Shown here piece by piece: positions 1 to 13,700 of a stretch of 64,000 nucleotides of DNA. Both the position numbers and the translations under genes were made by a program. The DNA comes from Bagarius yarrelli. Lineage: Eukaryota; Chordata; Actinopteri; Siluriformes; Sisoridae. The notes under the pieces are model-generated. The model did no database searches and was not told the DNA's origin. It was given only the letters and a program-made list of their open reading frames with translations. Each line of letters starts with the position of its first letter. The first letter of the stretch is position 1. The stretch is from the NCBI GenBank assembly GCA_005784505.1, contig VCAZ01000020.1, positions 984,111-1,048,110 of the forward strand. The letters are read 5' to 3'.

Positions 1-535
1 AAAGAAAAAATTGACCAACTATTCTATAGTTATGATGTTTCTTTTATTTGTATAGGTACAAAAGACAACCTTGATGCTATAACTCCAGTGACAAGTGTTT
101 GCACCATAAATTCCACCTTTCTGCCTGAAAGTGTTAAGTCTAGGGGTTCGCAAACATTTTTGCAGTCATAACAAATGCTTTTTATTTGTATTTTTTTTAT
201 TTATCAATTATAGAAAGATCAGGCTCTCCTACAGTAAGATTTTGTGCTATAAAAGCCATAAAAGTTTTTCTTTATATTTATTTGTAAACTTTCTATTTTG
301 ACTAACAAAAAATTAAATCCAAAATAACATGATTTAAAATAAATGTTTAAATTATTTTGGTTCACTTTAAACTTATTTTTGATCCATGTGACCAGCTGCC
401 TTATAACTACCAGACACTTTATTAATAAATTATTACGGTGGTTGGGTTGAGGTGTGATTTCTGCCACTGTAACCCCAAACCCCTAACAAATCAATCAATC
501 AATAAATTATAGGCCCCTGGCTATGTTGTACAGCT
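1..535. other. AT-rich intergenic sequence
   Basis: No gene, RNA or recognisable repeat was seen here. The sequence is AT-rich, and the only long reading frame, on the minus strand, has low-complexity composition and no recognisable domain. Confidence 0.5.
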
Positions 536-930
536 GTTACTTTGAGGCTTACTGCTATATAACTAATATACTGCTTATTACTGGTATATAACTAATATAC
601 TGCTTATTACTGCTATATAACTAATATACTGGTTATTACTGTTATTACTGGTTATACTGGTATATAACTAATATACTGCTTATTACTGGTATATAACTAA
701 TATACTGCTTATTACTGGTATATAACTAATATACTGCTTATTACTGGTATATAACTAATATACTGCTTATTACTGGTATATAACTAATATACCGGTTATT
801 ACTGGTATATAACTAATATATTACTGGTTATTACTGGCTATATAACTAATATAACTGGTATACTATTATTACTGAATATACTGCTTATTACTGGTATATA
901 ACTAATATACTGCTTATTACTGGTATATAA
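536..930. repeat. 29-bp minisatellite, left block
   Basis: A unit of 29 bp, reading roughly ACTGCTTATTACTGGTATAT followed by AACTAATAT, is repeated in tandem with a few shortened or diverged copies. The unit is very AT-rich. The array is interrupted by an unrelated retroelement end and resumes on the other side with the same unit, mostly in a variant form with CCGGTTATT. Confidence 0.9.
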
Positions 931-1349
931 CTAATAAGATAAGATAAGATAATCTTTATTGATCCCACAGTGGGGAAATTAAATTGTTACGGTGGCTTAG
1001 ATGCAGAAACAATTACGTGCAAAGTAGGAAAATAGAAAAAATGTGCAATAGAAAAGTGCAAATTGTGAGAAATAAAAACAATTTACGATACAAACGATAA
1101 ACATTTTTAAAAAATCTAAAAGTATTTACAGTTAGTTATGTGCATCTGTAGTTAGACTGTTGAGTTGTACAGTCTAACAGCGGTGGGTATGAAAGACCTG
1201 CGGAAACCGCTCCTTCCTACACGGAGGGTGTAACAGTCCGCTACTGAAGGAGCTGCTCATAGCCTCCACTGTCTTATGCAGTGGGTGAGAGGTATTGTCT
1301 ATGATGGATGTCAGCTTAACCAACATCCTCCTCTCACCCACCTCACCTA
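931..1349 (-). mobile_element. Truncated non-LTR retrotransposon 3' end inserted in the minisatellite
   Basis: The left edge is a GATAA tandem followed by a sequence that reads, on the minus strand, as a LINE 3' UTR ending in '...CCCCACTGTGGGATCAATAA' plus a TTATC tail. The inner part, on the minus strand, resembles the C-terminal coding end of fish Rex/L2-type reverse transcriptases. The family assignment is from memory and unverified. It is about 420 bp, truncated at its 5' end, and cannot be autonomous. It splits the 29-bp array, so it arrived after the array formed. Confidence 0.65.
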
Positions 1350-1582
1350 ATATACTGGTTATTACTGCTATATAACTAATATACTGGTTATTACTGGTAT
1401 ATAACTAATATACCGGTTATTACTGGTATATAACTAATATACCGGTTATTACTGGTATATAACTTATACACCGGTTATTACTGGTATATAACTTATATAC
1501 CGGTTATTACTTGTATATAACTAATATATCGGTTATTACTGGTGTGTATAACTAATATACCGATTATTACTGGTATATAACC
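1345..1582. repeat. 29-bp minisatellite, right block
   Basis: This continues the array to the left of the inserted LINE end. Most units here carry ACCGGTTATT instead of ACTGCTTATT, so the two sides differ in their dominant variant. Confidence 0.85.
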
Positions 1583-1689
1583 GTGTCCTAAATTACCTGT
1601 GACATTTGACCAGTATGACTCTATCACCTATTAAATTGTCCTTTATTTTTTCTTTGAGACATGTTTAATATGTTGCTGTTAATGTTATA

Positions 1690-2037
1690 ATAAATTCGAT
1701 AGTGACCGGAAGTCATTGTGCCGGTCGCGGAAGTGCACCACTACTAAGCAAGCTGCACGAGTCTGGTCACGAGTACACACTTCACACACACACACACAGG
1801 GTGAGACAGAAACGGAGATTAGCGGGATGCATGTTTTGAGACAGGATGTTCTCTACCTCACAGGGTAGTAAAGTGGCAAAATTTAACCCACGGTGTGACG
1901 CTCTGGTGTGAGGTTGTGCGGCAGCCCTGGAGTTTGCGCTGTCAGGGAATTCCGGGGTCGTGTTGTAACGTCACGTAGCGGGGCGGTGCGGCAGTGTGTG
2001 TGTGTGTGTGTGAGAGTGAGAGAGAGAAAGAAAGCGT
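1690..2037 (+). promoter_or_regulatory. Probable kdm6b promoter (ETS-motif, CpG-containing)
   Basis: GC content and CpG frequency rise sharply compared with the flanking DNA. Two ETS-type motifs are visible: CCGGAAGT at 1706-1713 and GCGGAAGTG at 1727-1735. No convincing TATA box is placed, which fits a dispersed CpG promoter. The exact transcription start cannot be read from sequence alone; the assignment rests on position upstream of the inferred 5' exon of kdm6b. Confidence 0.45.
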
Positions 2038-2756
2038 GTGTGTGTGTGTAGGGGTTGTAGTAGCATCAGCGCTCCGGAGCAGCTTGTCCCTTTAAAACCT
2101 CGCGTCATTCAGTGCAATCCGATCCCGGCGCTCTGTGTATGTGTGTGTGTGTATGTGTGTGTATTCTCGACAGAAAAGACCGGTCAAACGTCAACACAGA
2201 GAAACCGCTCTGTCTCTCAAACACAATTTCCCGACATCAGCTCACAGAATAACTGTTTAATACGGAGCGAGTTAAACCCAGTCGGATTGTTGTGATATTC
2301 TGCAGTCTGGGAGCATCGCGTGTACCAGGAGAGAGAGACTGAAACACAGCCGAGGTGTGTGTGTGTGTGTGCGTGCTTTTGTTTGGATCTGAGAAAGAGA
2401 CAGACTCGGTGATATCCTTCATTCAGGACACTGGATAAGAGGACTTTGGGAAGCGGTTCGTTCTAACGGAGAAGCGCTTACCTTCTCTCCGGATGGTGGT
2501 GGTGGCATCACGGTGCGCACTGGTGACTCAAGCGCTTTTGCCTGAATGGGGTTTCTTTGATCATTCATAATTCAATCATTTCCCGATCGTCGCCTACATT
2601 TGAGTCATTCAACAATCATCAAAAAATCCTTACCGGAACCTAAAACCCCGTGGAAAGTAAACACTTCTTCGTTGTTAAACCGAGTCAAGCTTTGTGTACC
2701 GCGTACTGTCGGGCTTCACAATATTTAAAGTCGTATAGGACAAGTTTACAGCAAAG
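2038..2756 (+). other. Inferred kdm6b 5' untranslated exon 1
   Basis: This GC-rich stretch ends at a strong donor (GCAAAG|GTACGT, after 2756) and precedes a 7.5 kb intron. No in-frame path to the coding region exists, so it is taken as leader sequence. A second non-coding exon is inferred at 10240-10321. The left border is uncertain. A TG repeat (2000-2015 and 2037-2050) lies in or near it. Confidence 0.4.
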
Positions 2757-5636
2757 GTACGTCATTTCTTTTAGTTCTTTCTCTCTTTTAAATGTGTTTT
2801 GTTTGTGTTCTGTAATGTTATTTGACGATAATTAGAATTTGAATGAGCGTGTTGTAGTAACTGTAACAATTGGAGCGTCGCTTTACGACACCGGAAGTTC
2901 CTGAAACTGTCGGTTTATTAACCCTTTGCGTTACTGGCTCCAGTGAAAGGCGAGTGTATTTAAAACGCTGTAATGTGATTGACACTCGGTGTGTGTGGTT
3001 TCTCTCGTTTCTGTATGTTGGTACATTTCGGTTTAGACAAATAAAATAAGTTAACAAAAGTGTGTATTGTAGTTTAGATGGTCAGGGATTGTTAAACTGG
3101 TGTGACCACGTGTCTGTGGGGGGCGGGATGGAGGTCTGGCTTAGGAGAGGAAGAAGCTGCTTGGTCTTTGTGTGAGGCTGTAGGCAGGGCTAAAGTAGGA
3201 GGCGTGGAGCAAAAGCAACGTGGGCAGGCACACACGATGAATGGAGTTCCTGGGCAGGTTTTTACGCACACAAAGCCCATGTCTGAATGCACATCATTTG
3301 CATCATCCTACTACAGCCGCCCAGCTGGGAAACTGGAGGGGTTTTTTTTATTTGTATGCTTTCACTGTGTGGTTTTTGTTTTTCTTAGAAGCTTTTTGCG
3401 TCTGGATTGGAAAAAATCATCTAGTTTTTTTAAATGCTTCGATTGTGACACTTGGTGTCCATGACTACAGCGTGGAGCAGTCACATGACGGTGATTTTCT
3501 GTGGTCATTTACAGCATGTCATAAACAGTGCAGGCGTAAAGCGGGGCTGGGGAAGTGGGGAGATTCCTTTGAACCCAGTCTTCTGATCAATGAGAGCGAT
3601 CCGCACCAAAACAAGAGCTCGTGTTTACTTCTCTTTGAAGTGGTGACGAGGTTCAAGGGTTGTAAAGTTAAGAGTAGGAGCAGTTTCTGAGATTTGCCGC
3701 TTCTGATGTCCTCAGCACTTTCCTGGGACAACAGGATAAAGGAGGAAATGAATGAACCACCAGTAGAGCAGTTTCTGATTGTTACTTTTTGGAGGAACAT
3801 AGTTAAAAACATGACGTTCAATGTTATAATGTTTATAAATGCACTGACTTACAATATTTTAATATATATAATAAAATAATAGCGTCCTGCAGACAAACGT
3901 GTGCTGAGGCGAGTGACTGATTAGGTGGAATGGGATGACGGTGTAAAAGATAGGTAGGGGTGTGTGTGTGTGTGTGTGTGGGCTGAACAACTGATGAGTA
4001 AATGTTTGTGGGTTTGATAAGTCAGTACTTCCTGCTGTCCTTTTCTTGTAAGGATTTTATATTCATGAATATCTTAGCGGCTCCCATAAGAGTTTATTTA
4101 GGTTTAAAAAAAGAAATAAATAATAATAATAATAAAGTGAATGCACTGTGCGATGGTAGTGTATTTCCCATCAAAATGCTTAAATATGCAGCTGGGTTAG
4201 CATTTTCTTTTCGTGGTCACATTTATTTTAAACCAATGTATTTCTTTTTATTGATTCTGGGAAACTGAAAATGCCATGCTGATGTTCAAGTCAGACGGCA
4301 TGTGTATAAACTCGCAGGCATGACTCACACGCACGTAAGAAGAAATGATACTTTCTCGTTGCCTCGGATTTTCCTTTGTCACCTTATTTGGATTGTATTA
4401 CCTCACTTTTTGATAAGAATCCAGCGAAGCGTGCACGAGAAACCGAGGGAGGAGCAGTGAAACTAGAGTAGGTGGGACTGGAAAGAGGGAGAAAGTGAGA
4501 CTGACGGAAATAAACACAGAAGTATTTCAGTTAAGCAGTTAAAAAGGAGAATGTAAGAGAGACATGCTGGCGAATTGCACAATGATTGTCTGGGAGGATC
4601 ATCACCAAGAATGTTTTTTTTTGTAGTATCACTAACTCATATGTACTAACACTCATTCTCCTAAACCGCCGTTTTTATGACGTCTGTCTGTGTCTCGGTT
4701 TATAAGTAAGACTATATTTGGTCACTACCCTGATTGTATTTGTTAGAAGTCTGTGGGGAATACTTTAAGTTGTTTATAGATGTTACTGTCTTTTAGCATT
4801 GTTCAGATATCTCCTCAACACTGCTTTCAGCTTTGGCTGGCTACTATAGCAACCATTGCCTGGGAGACAGACTCTAAAACCCAGCTTCCGTTGGTTATAT
4901 TTATATTGTTTTTTTTTGGGTTACTGATCCATTGGTGCATCATACTCTGGTTTCTGGGAAACAAGGGGTGCTAATGATGTAGGAGGGGGATTTTAGGGGG
5001 CCGATCGCGTAAGGATGCGTTCACAGAAGCAGATGTTAATAAACACTCTGTTCCAGGAAATAGGCTTTTTAGGGTAATAGATGTCAATAACCAGTCTTAG
5101 CAACTGATCACTATGTTCTGATGCATGAAAAACATCACTCATTTTCCCTGAAAGTTCTAGACATGAACTCTGGTGAAACTTCCAGGCAGATGGTTTTACA
5201 CACACAGATGGTCACGAATGGCACTTTGCAGACTTTGTGTGCTAGACGTTCGCACATTGAGTCACCGCTTTATACATGTGCACACACTTTCTTATTCCCA
5301 CAGACTGTCTGTTTGTGTGTAACGTCTTTTGGTGCTTTGAACATTTTGTCTCTTTCATTCTGAGTGTAATTTCTGTTGAAAGTTAACTGAATATAGCAAC
5401 TTTTCTGAAACCCTATAATATAAGTTATTCTAGGGGCAATAATTAGAAAGGAAAAATCTGTGAGGGTTCATTCACTAAAATACTATGGATCCACTCGTTT
5501 CCTAGAGTGAAGGTCACTGTTGATCAATGCAAAGCTTGTCTTTGCATTTCTTATCCTCCTGTCACCTTCATCCTGTGAGAGAATTTCTCAATCCCACGAG
5601 CCGTGGACACAGCCAAGATGCCTCAGCGTCCATACA

Positions 5637-5890
5637 TGTGGTGGCTCAAATAGTTAAGGCGCTGAGTTGTTGATCTGAAAACCAGGACGACCTGGGTTCA
5701 AGCCCCACCACTGCTACCCAGCCACTGTTGGGTCCTTGCTTAAGACCCTTAACCCTCCTGCTCCAGGGGCGCGTTATCATAGCTGACACTGCGCTTTGAC
5801 CCCAACTTACCAAGATGGGATATGCGAAGAAACAAATTCACTGTGCTGTAAAAAGTATATTTGACAGAATAAAGGCATTTACATTTACAC
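5637..5890 (+). repeat. tRNA-derived SINE
   Basis: The element begins with a tRNA-like head containing A-box-like GTGGCTCAAATAGTTAAGG and B-box-like GGGTTCAAGCCC. The typical '...GGGTCCTTGCTTAAGACCCT' body follows. The usual tail is replaced by a variant, ending near CATTTACATTTAC. Confidence 0.75.
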
Positions 5891-6154
5891 ACAATTATTG
5901 GTTTGAGTAACAATAGTGAATATCGAACACTATGACCCTCACAGTCCCCAGATCTTAATATAACTAAATATATACCTACTGACATTAGCAGACCAACATG
6001 TTAGTCAGCACTCTATTTCAATCCTTCAGTTGGGGGAAGGATATTTTTGGAAAGAACTGTGTTTATCTCTCCAGTACGAATTTAGAGATGTGCAGAATAA
6101 ATGGAAAGAGACTTTAGAGCTGTTTCTTTTAGTTTGATTTATTTGTACAGGGAA

Positions 6155-6301
6155 CATGGTAGCTTAGCAGTTAAGGTATTGGACTCGTAATCAGAAGATT
6201 GTGGGTTCAATTCCCAGTTGACCTTTACCTGTTCAGCCGTACAAATGAAATAAATGTACGTCACTCTGGATAAGGGCGTCTGGCAAATACCGTAAATGTA
6301 C
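6155..6301 (+). repeat. tRNA-derived SINE, short form
   Basis: A tRNA-like head (GGTAGCTTAGCAGTTAAGG, GGGTTCAATTCCC) is followed directly by the conserved tail CTCTGGATAAGGGCGTCTGG. The middle body is shortened. Confidence 0.8.
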
Positions 6302-7317
6302 TTAGATGTTTATCTTTTTGAGTCAAACTTTTTTTAGTCATTTGTAAAACACCCGTTAATTCTGTTCCACAGGATGTTCGTAAGTATGTTCTCCCTGCTT
6401 CTTTAGGCTTCCTCCCCCTTTTGGGAGGCCCACTTCCTGTTGCTCTGACGGCAGCTTCCTGTCTTATCAGTCTCTTTCTCTCTCTGTCTTTTGTTCTCCT
6501 TTTTGCTCAGTATTACTGAGCTTCTCATTCATAAACCCTTCCCTTTATTTCTATCTTATTCCTGTATGTTGTAATTAATGAAAATAAGGAAAGCAAAATT
6601 TTTGGATGTTATGCTTCCTCTTGAAATTGTCAGTAGGATTTTATGAAGGTCATTCAGTTGTTTTTAAATCTCTAAACATGTTTACTGTAGATGTTTTGGA
6701 GTAAATCCAGTCTTGAATCATCTTTATGATTCATGCTGAAGAACTGTTACCTCTTTCAGGTAATGGTATGACTAACTTTGTCTTCTCTTTTTTCTGGTGG
6801 TTTTTACCACAAGCATGGTCTTAAATATGCGTCATTTACTACCAACTGCACTGCCCTCGTAAGGTTTCATATGTGCTAGGCAAACATTAGGCAGCTAGGT
6901 TTAAATGCTGCTTAATTTAGTTATTGTATAAATGTGTGTTTAATTGTATTTTGCAGTTAATTGTCTCACTGTGAAAGGTTCGTGATGTTACTTACTGCAT
7001 GTTGTGCTGACTTTATCCTGGCAACGAAAAAAAGAAAAAACATAAGAAGTAGGTTAAAGGTTATTCAGTAAATATGGAATTCCATTTATAAGAGAATTAG
7101 GGGGAAAGTTCTCCAATTGAGAAAAATTAAGTGTCTTATGTTCTACTGACATTCACAGCATAATCCAATAGGTCCTAACTCAACTGGGTGTCCTAAGTTG
7201 AACTGCCTTTCCGGATCAGGATGTACACTCACTTGTGGGTGTGTGGGCATGTGGGCTTAAAACACAGTGATGGCATCATGATGATGCTGTAATTTGCATC
7301 AGCAGCGCAGTATAACA

Positions 7318-7326
7318 CGCACACAT

Positions 7327-7360
<34 letters not shown>
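7318..7360. repeat. CA dinucleotide microsatellite
   Basis: An almost pure CA run of about 20 units with one ATG interruption near the left end. Confidence 0.95.
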
Positions 7361-8644
7361 CGAGAAAGTGTGTTTGATCACTATCTGAGCCTGTTACATA
7401 ATGGTCCAATGTGGAAATGTACCCACAGGCTTCATTTATACAAGACCATGTCTGTTCCCTCTCTCTTTCTTCTTGCCTACCTTTCTCTCTCCCTCTGTCT
7501 CTTGCTATCACTACTTATCTTTCCTTATTTATACTTCTTTCACATTCACTCTGTTTTTTAGCTTATGTTTTATTCAATTTCTTAGTTTTTATCCTCAGTT
7601 CCGATGGTTAAATGCCTGCTTGTTTGTCGATTTCAAGTTACATTGTAATATGGCATTATATAACTGGCCATCCTTGTGATCTTGAGCCTAATTCGGTAAT
7701 TCTAAAATATTATGAAATTATATTATAGTGTATTATTTAATCTTGCTCAATTTGGGGCTTTTATTCACCCAACCCATGGCACACAACCAAGTACAGCATA
7801 CGTAGATGATTTGTTTCTAATCTCACTTACGCTAGCTAGTTTCTCTGTAAATTCTGGCTTAATGTTTTGCCTCAGGAATCCCCGATTCGGCACAACCATA
7901 TAAAACAGGTGACGCACTACTTTGAGAAATTCCCGACATTGTCGCTTTCAGTGGTCGCCCCCAATCACCTGATTATAAAGAGCATCAAAGCATGTCATGG
8001 GTAGAGTTTTCGGGGTAAACACTACAGTCTCTATCGTCTGACTCACAGGGGTTTCCCCAGTTACGCTTCAAACACATGCACATACACAAAATATCAAACA
8101 TGGTGTTTAATCACAGAAGACTAGTGTTGATCTGTAATCCTGTCTTCGATCACTGTCTTTTATGAAATCCATCCCGAGCGTGTCGGTAAGTTATGATAAA
8201 ACTTCAGTAGATGAAAGTTTTAACAGTATGTGTCTGCATCCTGTGCTTTCACTATTGTGATTTTTACGTTAATATGACTCATTGTGTGATAATTAAGTAG
8301 GCTCGATTAGCATATAAGAGCTGATATCTGGTTATTTTGTTTATTTGGTGTGAGGTGTCAGGGAGAAAATGACTTTTCTACATGTAAGCAGATTCTGGAC
8401 TAGTTTCAGTAGTGAGTAATCGGTGTGTAGTCTATTAATACTCTCTGACTAAATAGAACTCCAGTCACTTCCTCCGTCTGTCTTTTGTGCGTGTCATCCT
8501 CTGTCTCAGTTAACCTAGAATCACACGCACGTTAACTTTGACCTACAAACCAAACACATTTTATTTTTATTTCGCGGAACCTACAAACCTTGCTCGTCGA
8601 ATTGCCTGGCTACTGAATAGCTCCTGTGATGCTTGGGATTTGTA

Positions 8645-8834
8645 CATTTACATTTCTGGCATTTAGCAGACGCTCTTATCCAGAGCAATTTTTCATTACA
8701 TCTCTTTTATACAAGCAATTAGGGGGGTTAGGGGCTTACTTAGGGGCCCAGCAGTGGTAATTTGGTGGTGCTGGGAATCGAACCTTTAATCTTACAGTTA
8801 GCAGTCCAACACCTTAACCACTGCGCTACCACTA
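8645..8834 (-). repeat. tRNA-derived SINE, full-length, reversed
   Basis: On the plus strand the tail comes first (GCATTTAGCAGACGCTCTTA), then the GGGGCCCAGCAGTGG body, then the reversed tRNA-like head ending CACTGCGCTACCAC. This is the same family as the other SINEs in the window. Confidence 0.85.
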
Positions 8835-10239
8835 TCGCAAACCCCTTTCCAAATTGCCGACTTTAACACAAACACCGTGTGTATGTGTGTGTGCTGTACA
8901 ATCTGTACAATCTGAAGTTTAAGGCAACCGGGTTTTTTTTTTTGTATTTTTAGAGCAGTTGCAAAAATGCTTGCTATTCATGAGAAAAGACGGGTTTGGG
9001 TTAAGGATGAAGCTAATTTCTGGGCCAAAAAAAACCCCAGAAGCCTAAAATAAATCTGACCCGCCGCAGGACAACGGTGTAAACCAAGGTGCGCTCTAAT
9101 ATTAGCAGCTGCATGTGTAACTAAATCCTTTTTTTAACCAGATTTATTTTCTTAGTCAACTGTTTGCTAAAGATAATTTTAAGTTCCGCGAATAAACAGA
9201 GCGCAAATAATAACCTAAATGATTTCATCATTTTAGCCACTATAATTTAGCAATATGACTTAACACAGTTATTTACAGACCCTCGATGCTATACTGAGAG
9301 GATGAAAATCGTGACTGTGTGCGTTTCCTGAGCTTTGAGATCTATAAACAACAGCATACTGTGTAATAGTAGGAACAGCACAGCAATGACACGAATATTT
9401 CTGTCTTACCCAAAATATGTTTTCCCAAAATATCTTGGAGGATTCGAAATAGAGCAGAATGAAGAATCTCAGAGATTGGGAGGAAATGTGAGCAGGCTTA
9501 AACACACACAAAGAAATTGGCTTCTTGAATTTGATCACTTTTGTGTCTGTATAATGTTATGTAGGCAGTGTGTGGGTGTTTGATATGAACACTGCCAGTT
9601 CTCTCTCTGAAGACGGCTGTTATTTTACATTTTTAGACTCATCTTTACTTTAGATTGAGTGGGTTTTTTTAGAGCATACACACTCTGTTTATCACCTTTA
9701 TTGTGTACTCATTTCACCCATTTCACTCCCATGGTAACCCCCACTTATTCACCCTCGTTCTTAAATTATCCCTGGCCTAATAAGATTAGCATCGGTGTCT
9801 TTCTTATTATATATACACACACACAGGAGCACACAGTGAAACCTCAGCAGAAGGCTATATGCTAACACAAGTGTGCAAACACGCGCACGGTTAAGCGCCC
9901 CCCCCCAACCCACACACACATCTCTCACACACTGCTGGCCAAGCTCCAGCAGGCCCTCTGCTTCTCTCTCCCCTGTTTCTCTGTCTCGCTGTGCCAGGAG
10001 GCCCCAGGAAGGTTTATTATGACCTTGGTACACTTTTTCTATGGCTAAACTCCCACTAGTCCATCTGTGCTCCACACATTAAAAAAAAAAACACACACAC
10101 ACACACTGCCCCCTACATGCTACTTGCAGTAATAATACTGTCGACACTTTCTTTGTTAAAAATTAGCTGTTACAAATAATGTTTATGTAGTTTATGTATA
10201 ACTGCTATAGTCGGAACTGATCTTGTTTTCTTTCTGCAG

Positions 10240-10321
10240 CTCCCCAAACAGTTTGTGAGTGTTGGTGTGTGACCCTCTCTCTGCTGCTGCTGTGGAGGGC
10301 TTTACATACTCAGCTAGTGTG
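10240..10321 (+). other. Inferred kdm6b 5' untranslated exon 2
   Basis: The segment is bounded by a strong acceptor (TTTCTTTCTGCAG) and a consensus donor (GTGTG|GTAAGT). It contains no ATG that continues into the coding frame and includes stop codons, so it would be a leader exon. Confidence 0.5.
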
Positions 10322-10762
10322 GTAAGTAACTAATTTCAGCATGCAGTTTTTGCATTATAAAATACTTTAATTCCGCATAAAAACGTGACCATGTAGGTAA
10401 ATGTTTGTTGTACTGACTTACAAATTGTAAAACTCAGTGAAAATGGAGACTAATTGATATGTAAGTCAAGTAAATTGTAGGTTTCATGCGGCTGGTGAAT
10501 AAGTAAAGTGTGGTATTTTAATACATTTGATTAAATAGTATTAACAATTGTTTATAATAAGATTAAGAATATTTTTTAATAATATTGCAAAACCAATTTG
10601 CTAGAAAGCGAATATTTTCCAATTGGTAATAATACTAATGTTTATATACTCTGGATTTATATATCAAAGCTTTATATAATATATCTATATTTTGTATCAT
10701 ACATACTTTTGTATCAATGTATTATTATTTCTGTATATAAATAACCTTGATTTGTGTTGCAG

Positions 10763-13700
10763 GCTGGATGCATCACACCGTGGAAAAATTTAGTGCGCGC
10801 AGCTCACGGGACCCCTTCCCTCTGGATGGATTCAACCGGGGACCATGGGCTCCTATGGGTGGCCGTGCCTGGCCTCCTCCTCCCAGGTAGCTATACCTTT
10901 TAATGTCTTAATATCATGCACATTAACACCCACATGTTTAAAAACTTATCTATTTTCCCCGAAATGCTTAGTGCTTCAGAATATACTTTGATTTGTTGCT
11001 GTAAAATAATCGGAAACATCTTACAGGTGCTCACCTGGTGGTCAACCTCAGTTCCTCCCTCACCTTCCACCCAATCATATGACTGGACTAAATCATCCAA
11101 ATAAATATTACAACAGTGGGTAAGTGTTTAAGCATGAGCATTGTTTCCGCTTAATCGTGGTTTACAGGCTCACCCAAAATTTTGCTGGTGTACCCAGGGC
11201 TCTGACACGAGGAGGGGAGCCCTCGCCAGTTTTACACAGGGACATCAGGGTGCCCCCAGCCCCACTCCGACCATGGGATCCACTTGGTCAGCATTATGAG
11301 CCACTGCCCAGTGATGATCATGTCCGTTTGCACAACAGATACAATGCTGGACCGTCTGCACACCTCACAGCCCGAGCTAACCAGTTGTTAAAGGTAAATA
11401 TTGAAGTGGGTTTTTTTTATTACTAATCTATTCTGTCTTCCTGTATTGTGAGCAGTTGCTTTGCAAAGGTCTCTTAAATTCTGTTTGTATAAAACTATTT
11501 CACAGTATTTTTATTTTACGTTATTAAACTCTCTAAAGCAATACTCTATATCAGGACAGTAGTTTTCACTCTCAGCTTGATGGGACTGTTTTAATATTTG
11601 CTTTTTCCCTCCAGTACGGACCACCTCCTCTGCAACATGGATCTAGGCCCATGCCTCCAATTGCAGACATGTGGGAACAGTCTCATCAACAGCAGCAACA
11701 ACCTCCCAGGGCCCCTTTTTCTCGTGTTGGACAGTTGAAACGGACAGCACCACTTCTGGGAGAGCAATCGGTCATCCAGCAGACCTCTCTTGCCCTAAAC
11801 AGACCTAATGAGGATTGTCCAAGCCCAAGCAAAAGGAAGAAGAGTTCTGACTCAGAACAGGTAAGAAGCACTGCTTGAAGCAATCGATCAAAAACTATTC
11901 AATTATATTAAAGTCTGTCATTTGCACTCTAGAGCTGCTTTACGACTGACTGCTTTTTTTCGTAGCTCATAATAGGCACCCACCAATACTCAGGGTCAAT
12001 CGGGTCATCGCTGCCTCTGCAGCAGCCCCAGTCCCATTATCCCCCTCTACAAAACGATACAGCAACTTGGACCTCAGTAGAACACAAGGCAGACAGAAAT
12101 GAGTTTCAGGTCAGAAATATTTTAAATCGAGTAAAATTTGACATCCTCTGCACCTCATTTTGAACTTTGCCTAATTTGCATTACAGCATGATGCTGATTT
12201 GGTTTCAAATATGATCATGTATCTGATGTTTGTTCACTTTGTCTGTTTATAGGAGTTGCGCAGACAAGACATGGGTGACTGCAATTACAAACAGTTTTCA
12301 TCATCGAAACCTTCACCCATCTCTCCACCCCCCATCACTTCTGCCAGCAGCTATGAACATGGCCATGGTCCTCCACTCAAATCCCTTAAGCCGCAATCAC
12401 CACACTCTCTTGGGTCTTTCTCGCAAAATGTCCAACTCCACCAAACAACATTTCCCTTTCCTAAAAACAAGGCTTCCGCTCAAAATTCAATCGAGCACCA
12501 GGTCATTTCCATCCATAAAATGCATTCTTCTGGGGTGAGGACTACTGGCAGCCAAGTGCCCCTGCCCCAACCCTTATCTTTGGTTGATAGAGAACACCCT
12601 GTTCCCACACCAGCACATCAAACCTCCGTGCCTTACAGTCACCCAAAATTCCAGCCTCATCCAGGACTGGTTTCCACCACCAGCCCCTCTTCCAACAGTG
12701 GGCCACATGCACCAAAATCTCAATGCAACCCTCCTAAGTCATGGAGAAATGAGATCAAACATGATAACCAGGCTTTAGTAAGTGTATGATTCAAAACACA
12801 TGAACTGTATATGTTACAATAGTGTCCATGTTCAATTCACTGAATATCTGTCCAGATAATCTATGGTTTCGTTAAAATCACTTTGATTATATATGTTTAT
12901 AAGCTTATCTGTTTCTCTCTAGATACTTGGTCCCTATTACAGATCCGTGGATCCTCAGCTTTCCACTTCATCTCTGCAGCAACAGCAGAAGAAAACTGGG
13001 CAAAATCAGGATGAAGGCACCTCTTTGGCTCGGGCACCAGTCATCACCTTCACAATGCAACCTGCAGCGCCTCCTTGTTCTGCGGGATGCTACAGTGGTG
13101 TGAATACTATGTCTACCTTAAGCTCTGTGCCCTCTTCTCTCAGTTCCACTGTCAGCACCATTAAAAACTGGAAAACTGCCCATCCCACAACGCTTAACTC
13201 AAACCCCAGTTCGATCCCATCAAGTTTCCCACACCAGGACTATCAGAGAGCCCGATCTGGCCCAGAAAGCCATTTAGACCACAAACAAAAGGTACAAATT
13301 CAGCATCAGGAACTTCATCTACCCCAGCAAGGCCAAGACACACCTCTTTACACCCCCAAAGTGTCCTCAGCTCCTTCCTCTCTCAGCTCAGGGTTTCAGA
13401 GATCAGGAAATAGTGTCATAACCAGCAAGGCAATTGACAGCCTCTTGCAGCCTGCACATTCACCGCTTCGTCAAATGCAGCCTGCAGTGCCCATCACTGT
13501 GAACACAACCCCTCAACAGTCTAACTCTTTGCATCATAAATTGCCGCACCAGGTAACCCCAGTCACTTCTCAGGTTCCACCTGCTGAAACATATGAAAGG
13601 CCATGTCCCCAACCTGCCATCTCTAACCCCCAGTCTATTGAGGAAGCACTCATGAAGCTTGATGCCGAGCTTCAAAGTCATATGCAAGCTGAAGAAAGAA

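Larger units (their letters stand above)
2757..10239 (+). other. kdm6b intron 1 (inferred)
   Basis: This 7.5 kb stretch lacks any supportable coding exon. It holds three SINEs (about 5.64, 6.16 and 8.65 kb), a TG run near 3960, a CA run at 7318-7358 and a polyC/CA-rich patch near 9900-9930. Reading frames here are short and have no recognisable domains. Confidence 0.5.

Noticed and set aside
2038..2295. 85-aa frame in the kdm6b leader
   Set aside because: Its composition reflects TG repeats, there is no recognised domain, and it lies within the inferred non-coding exon.
5637..5711. Possible tRNA gene (A-box and B-box-like words)
   Set aside because: It is the head of a dispersed SINE whose body follows directly; the anticodon stem does not fold cleanly, and many similar heads occur in the window.
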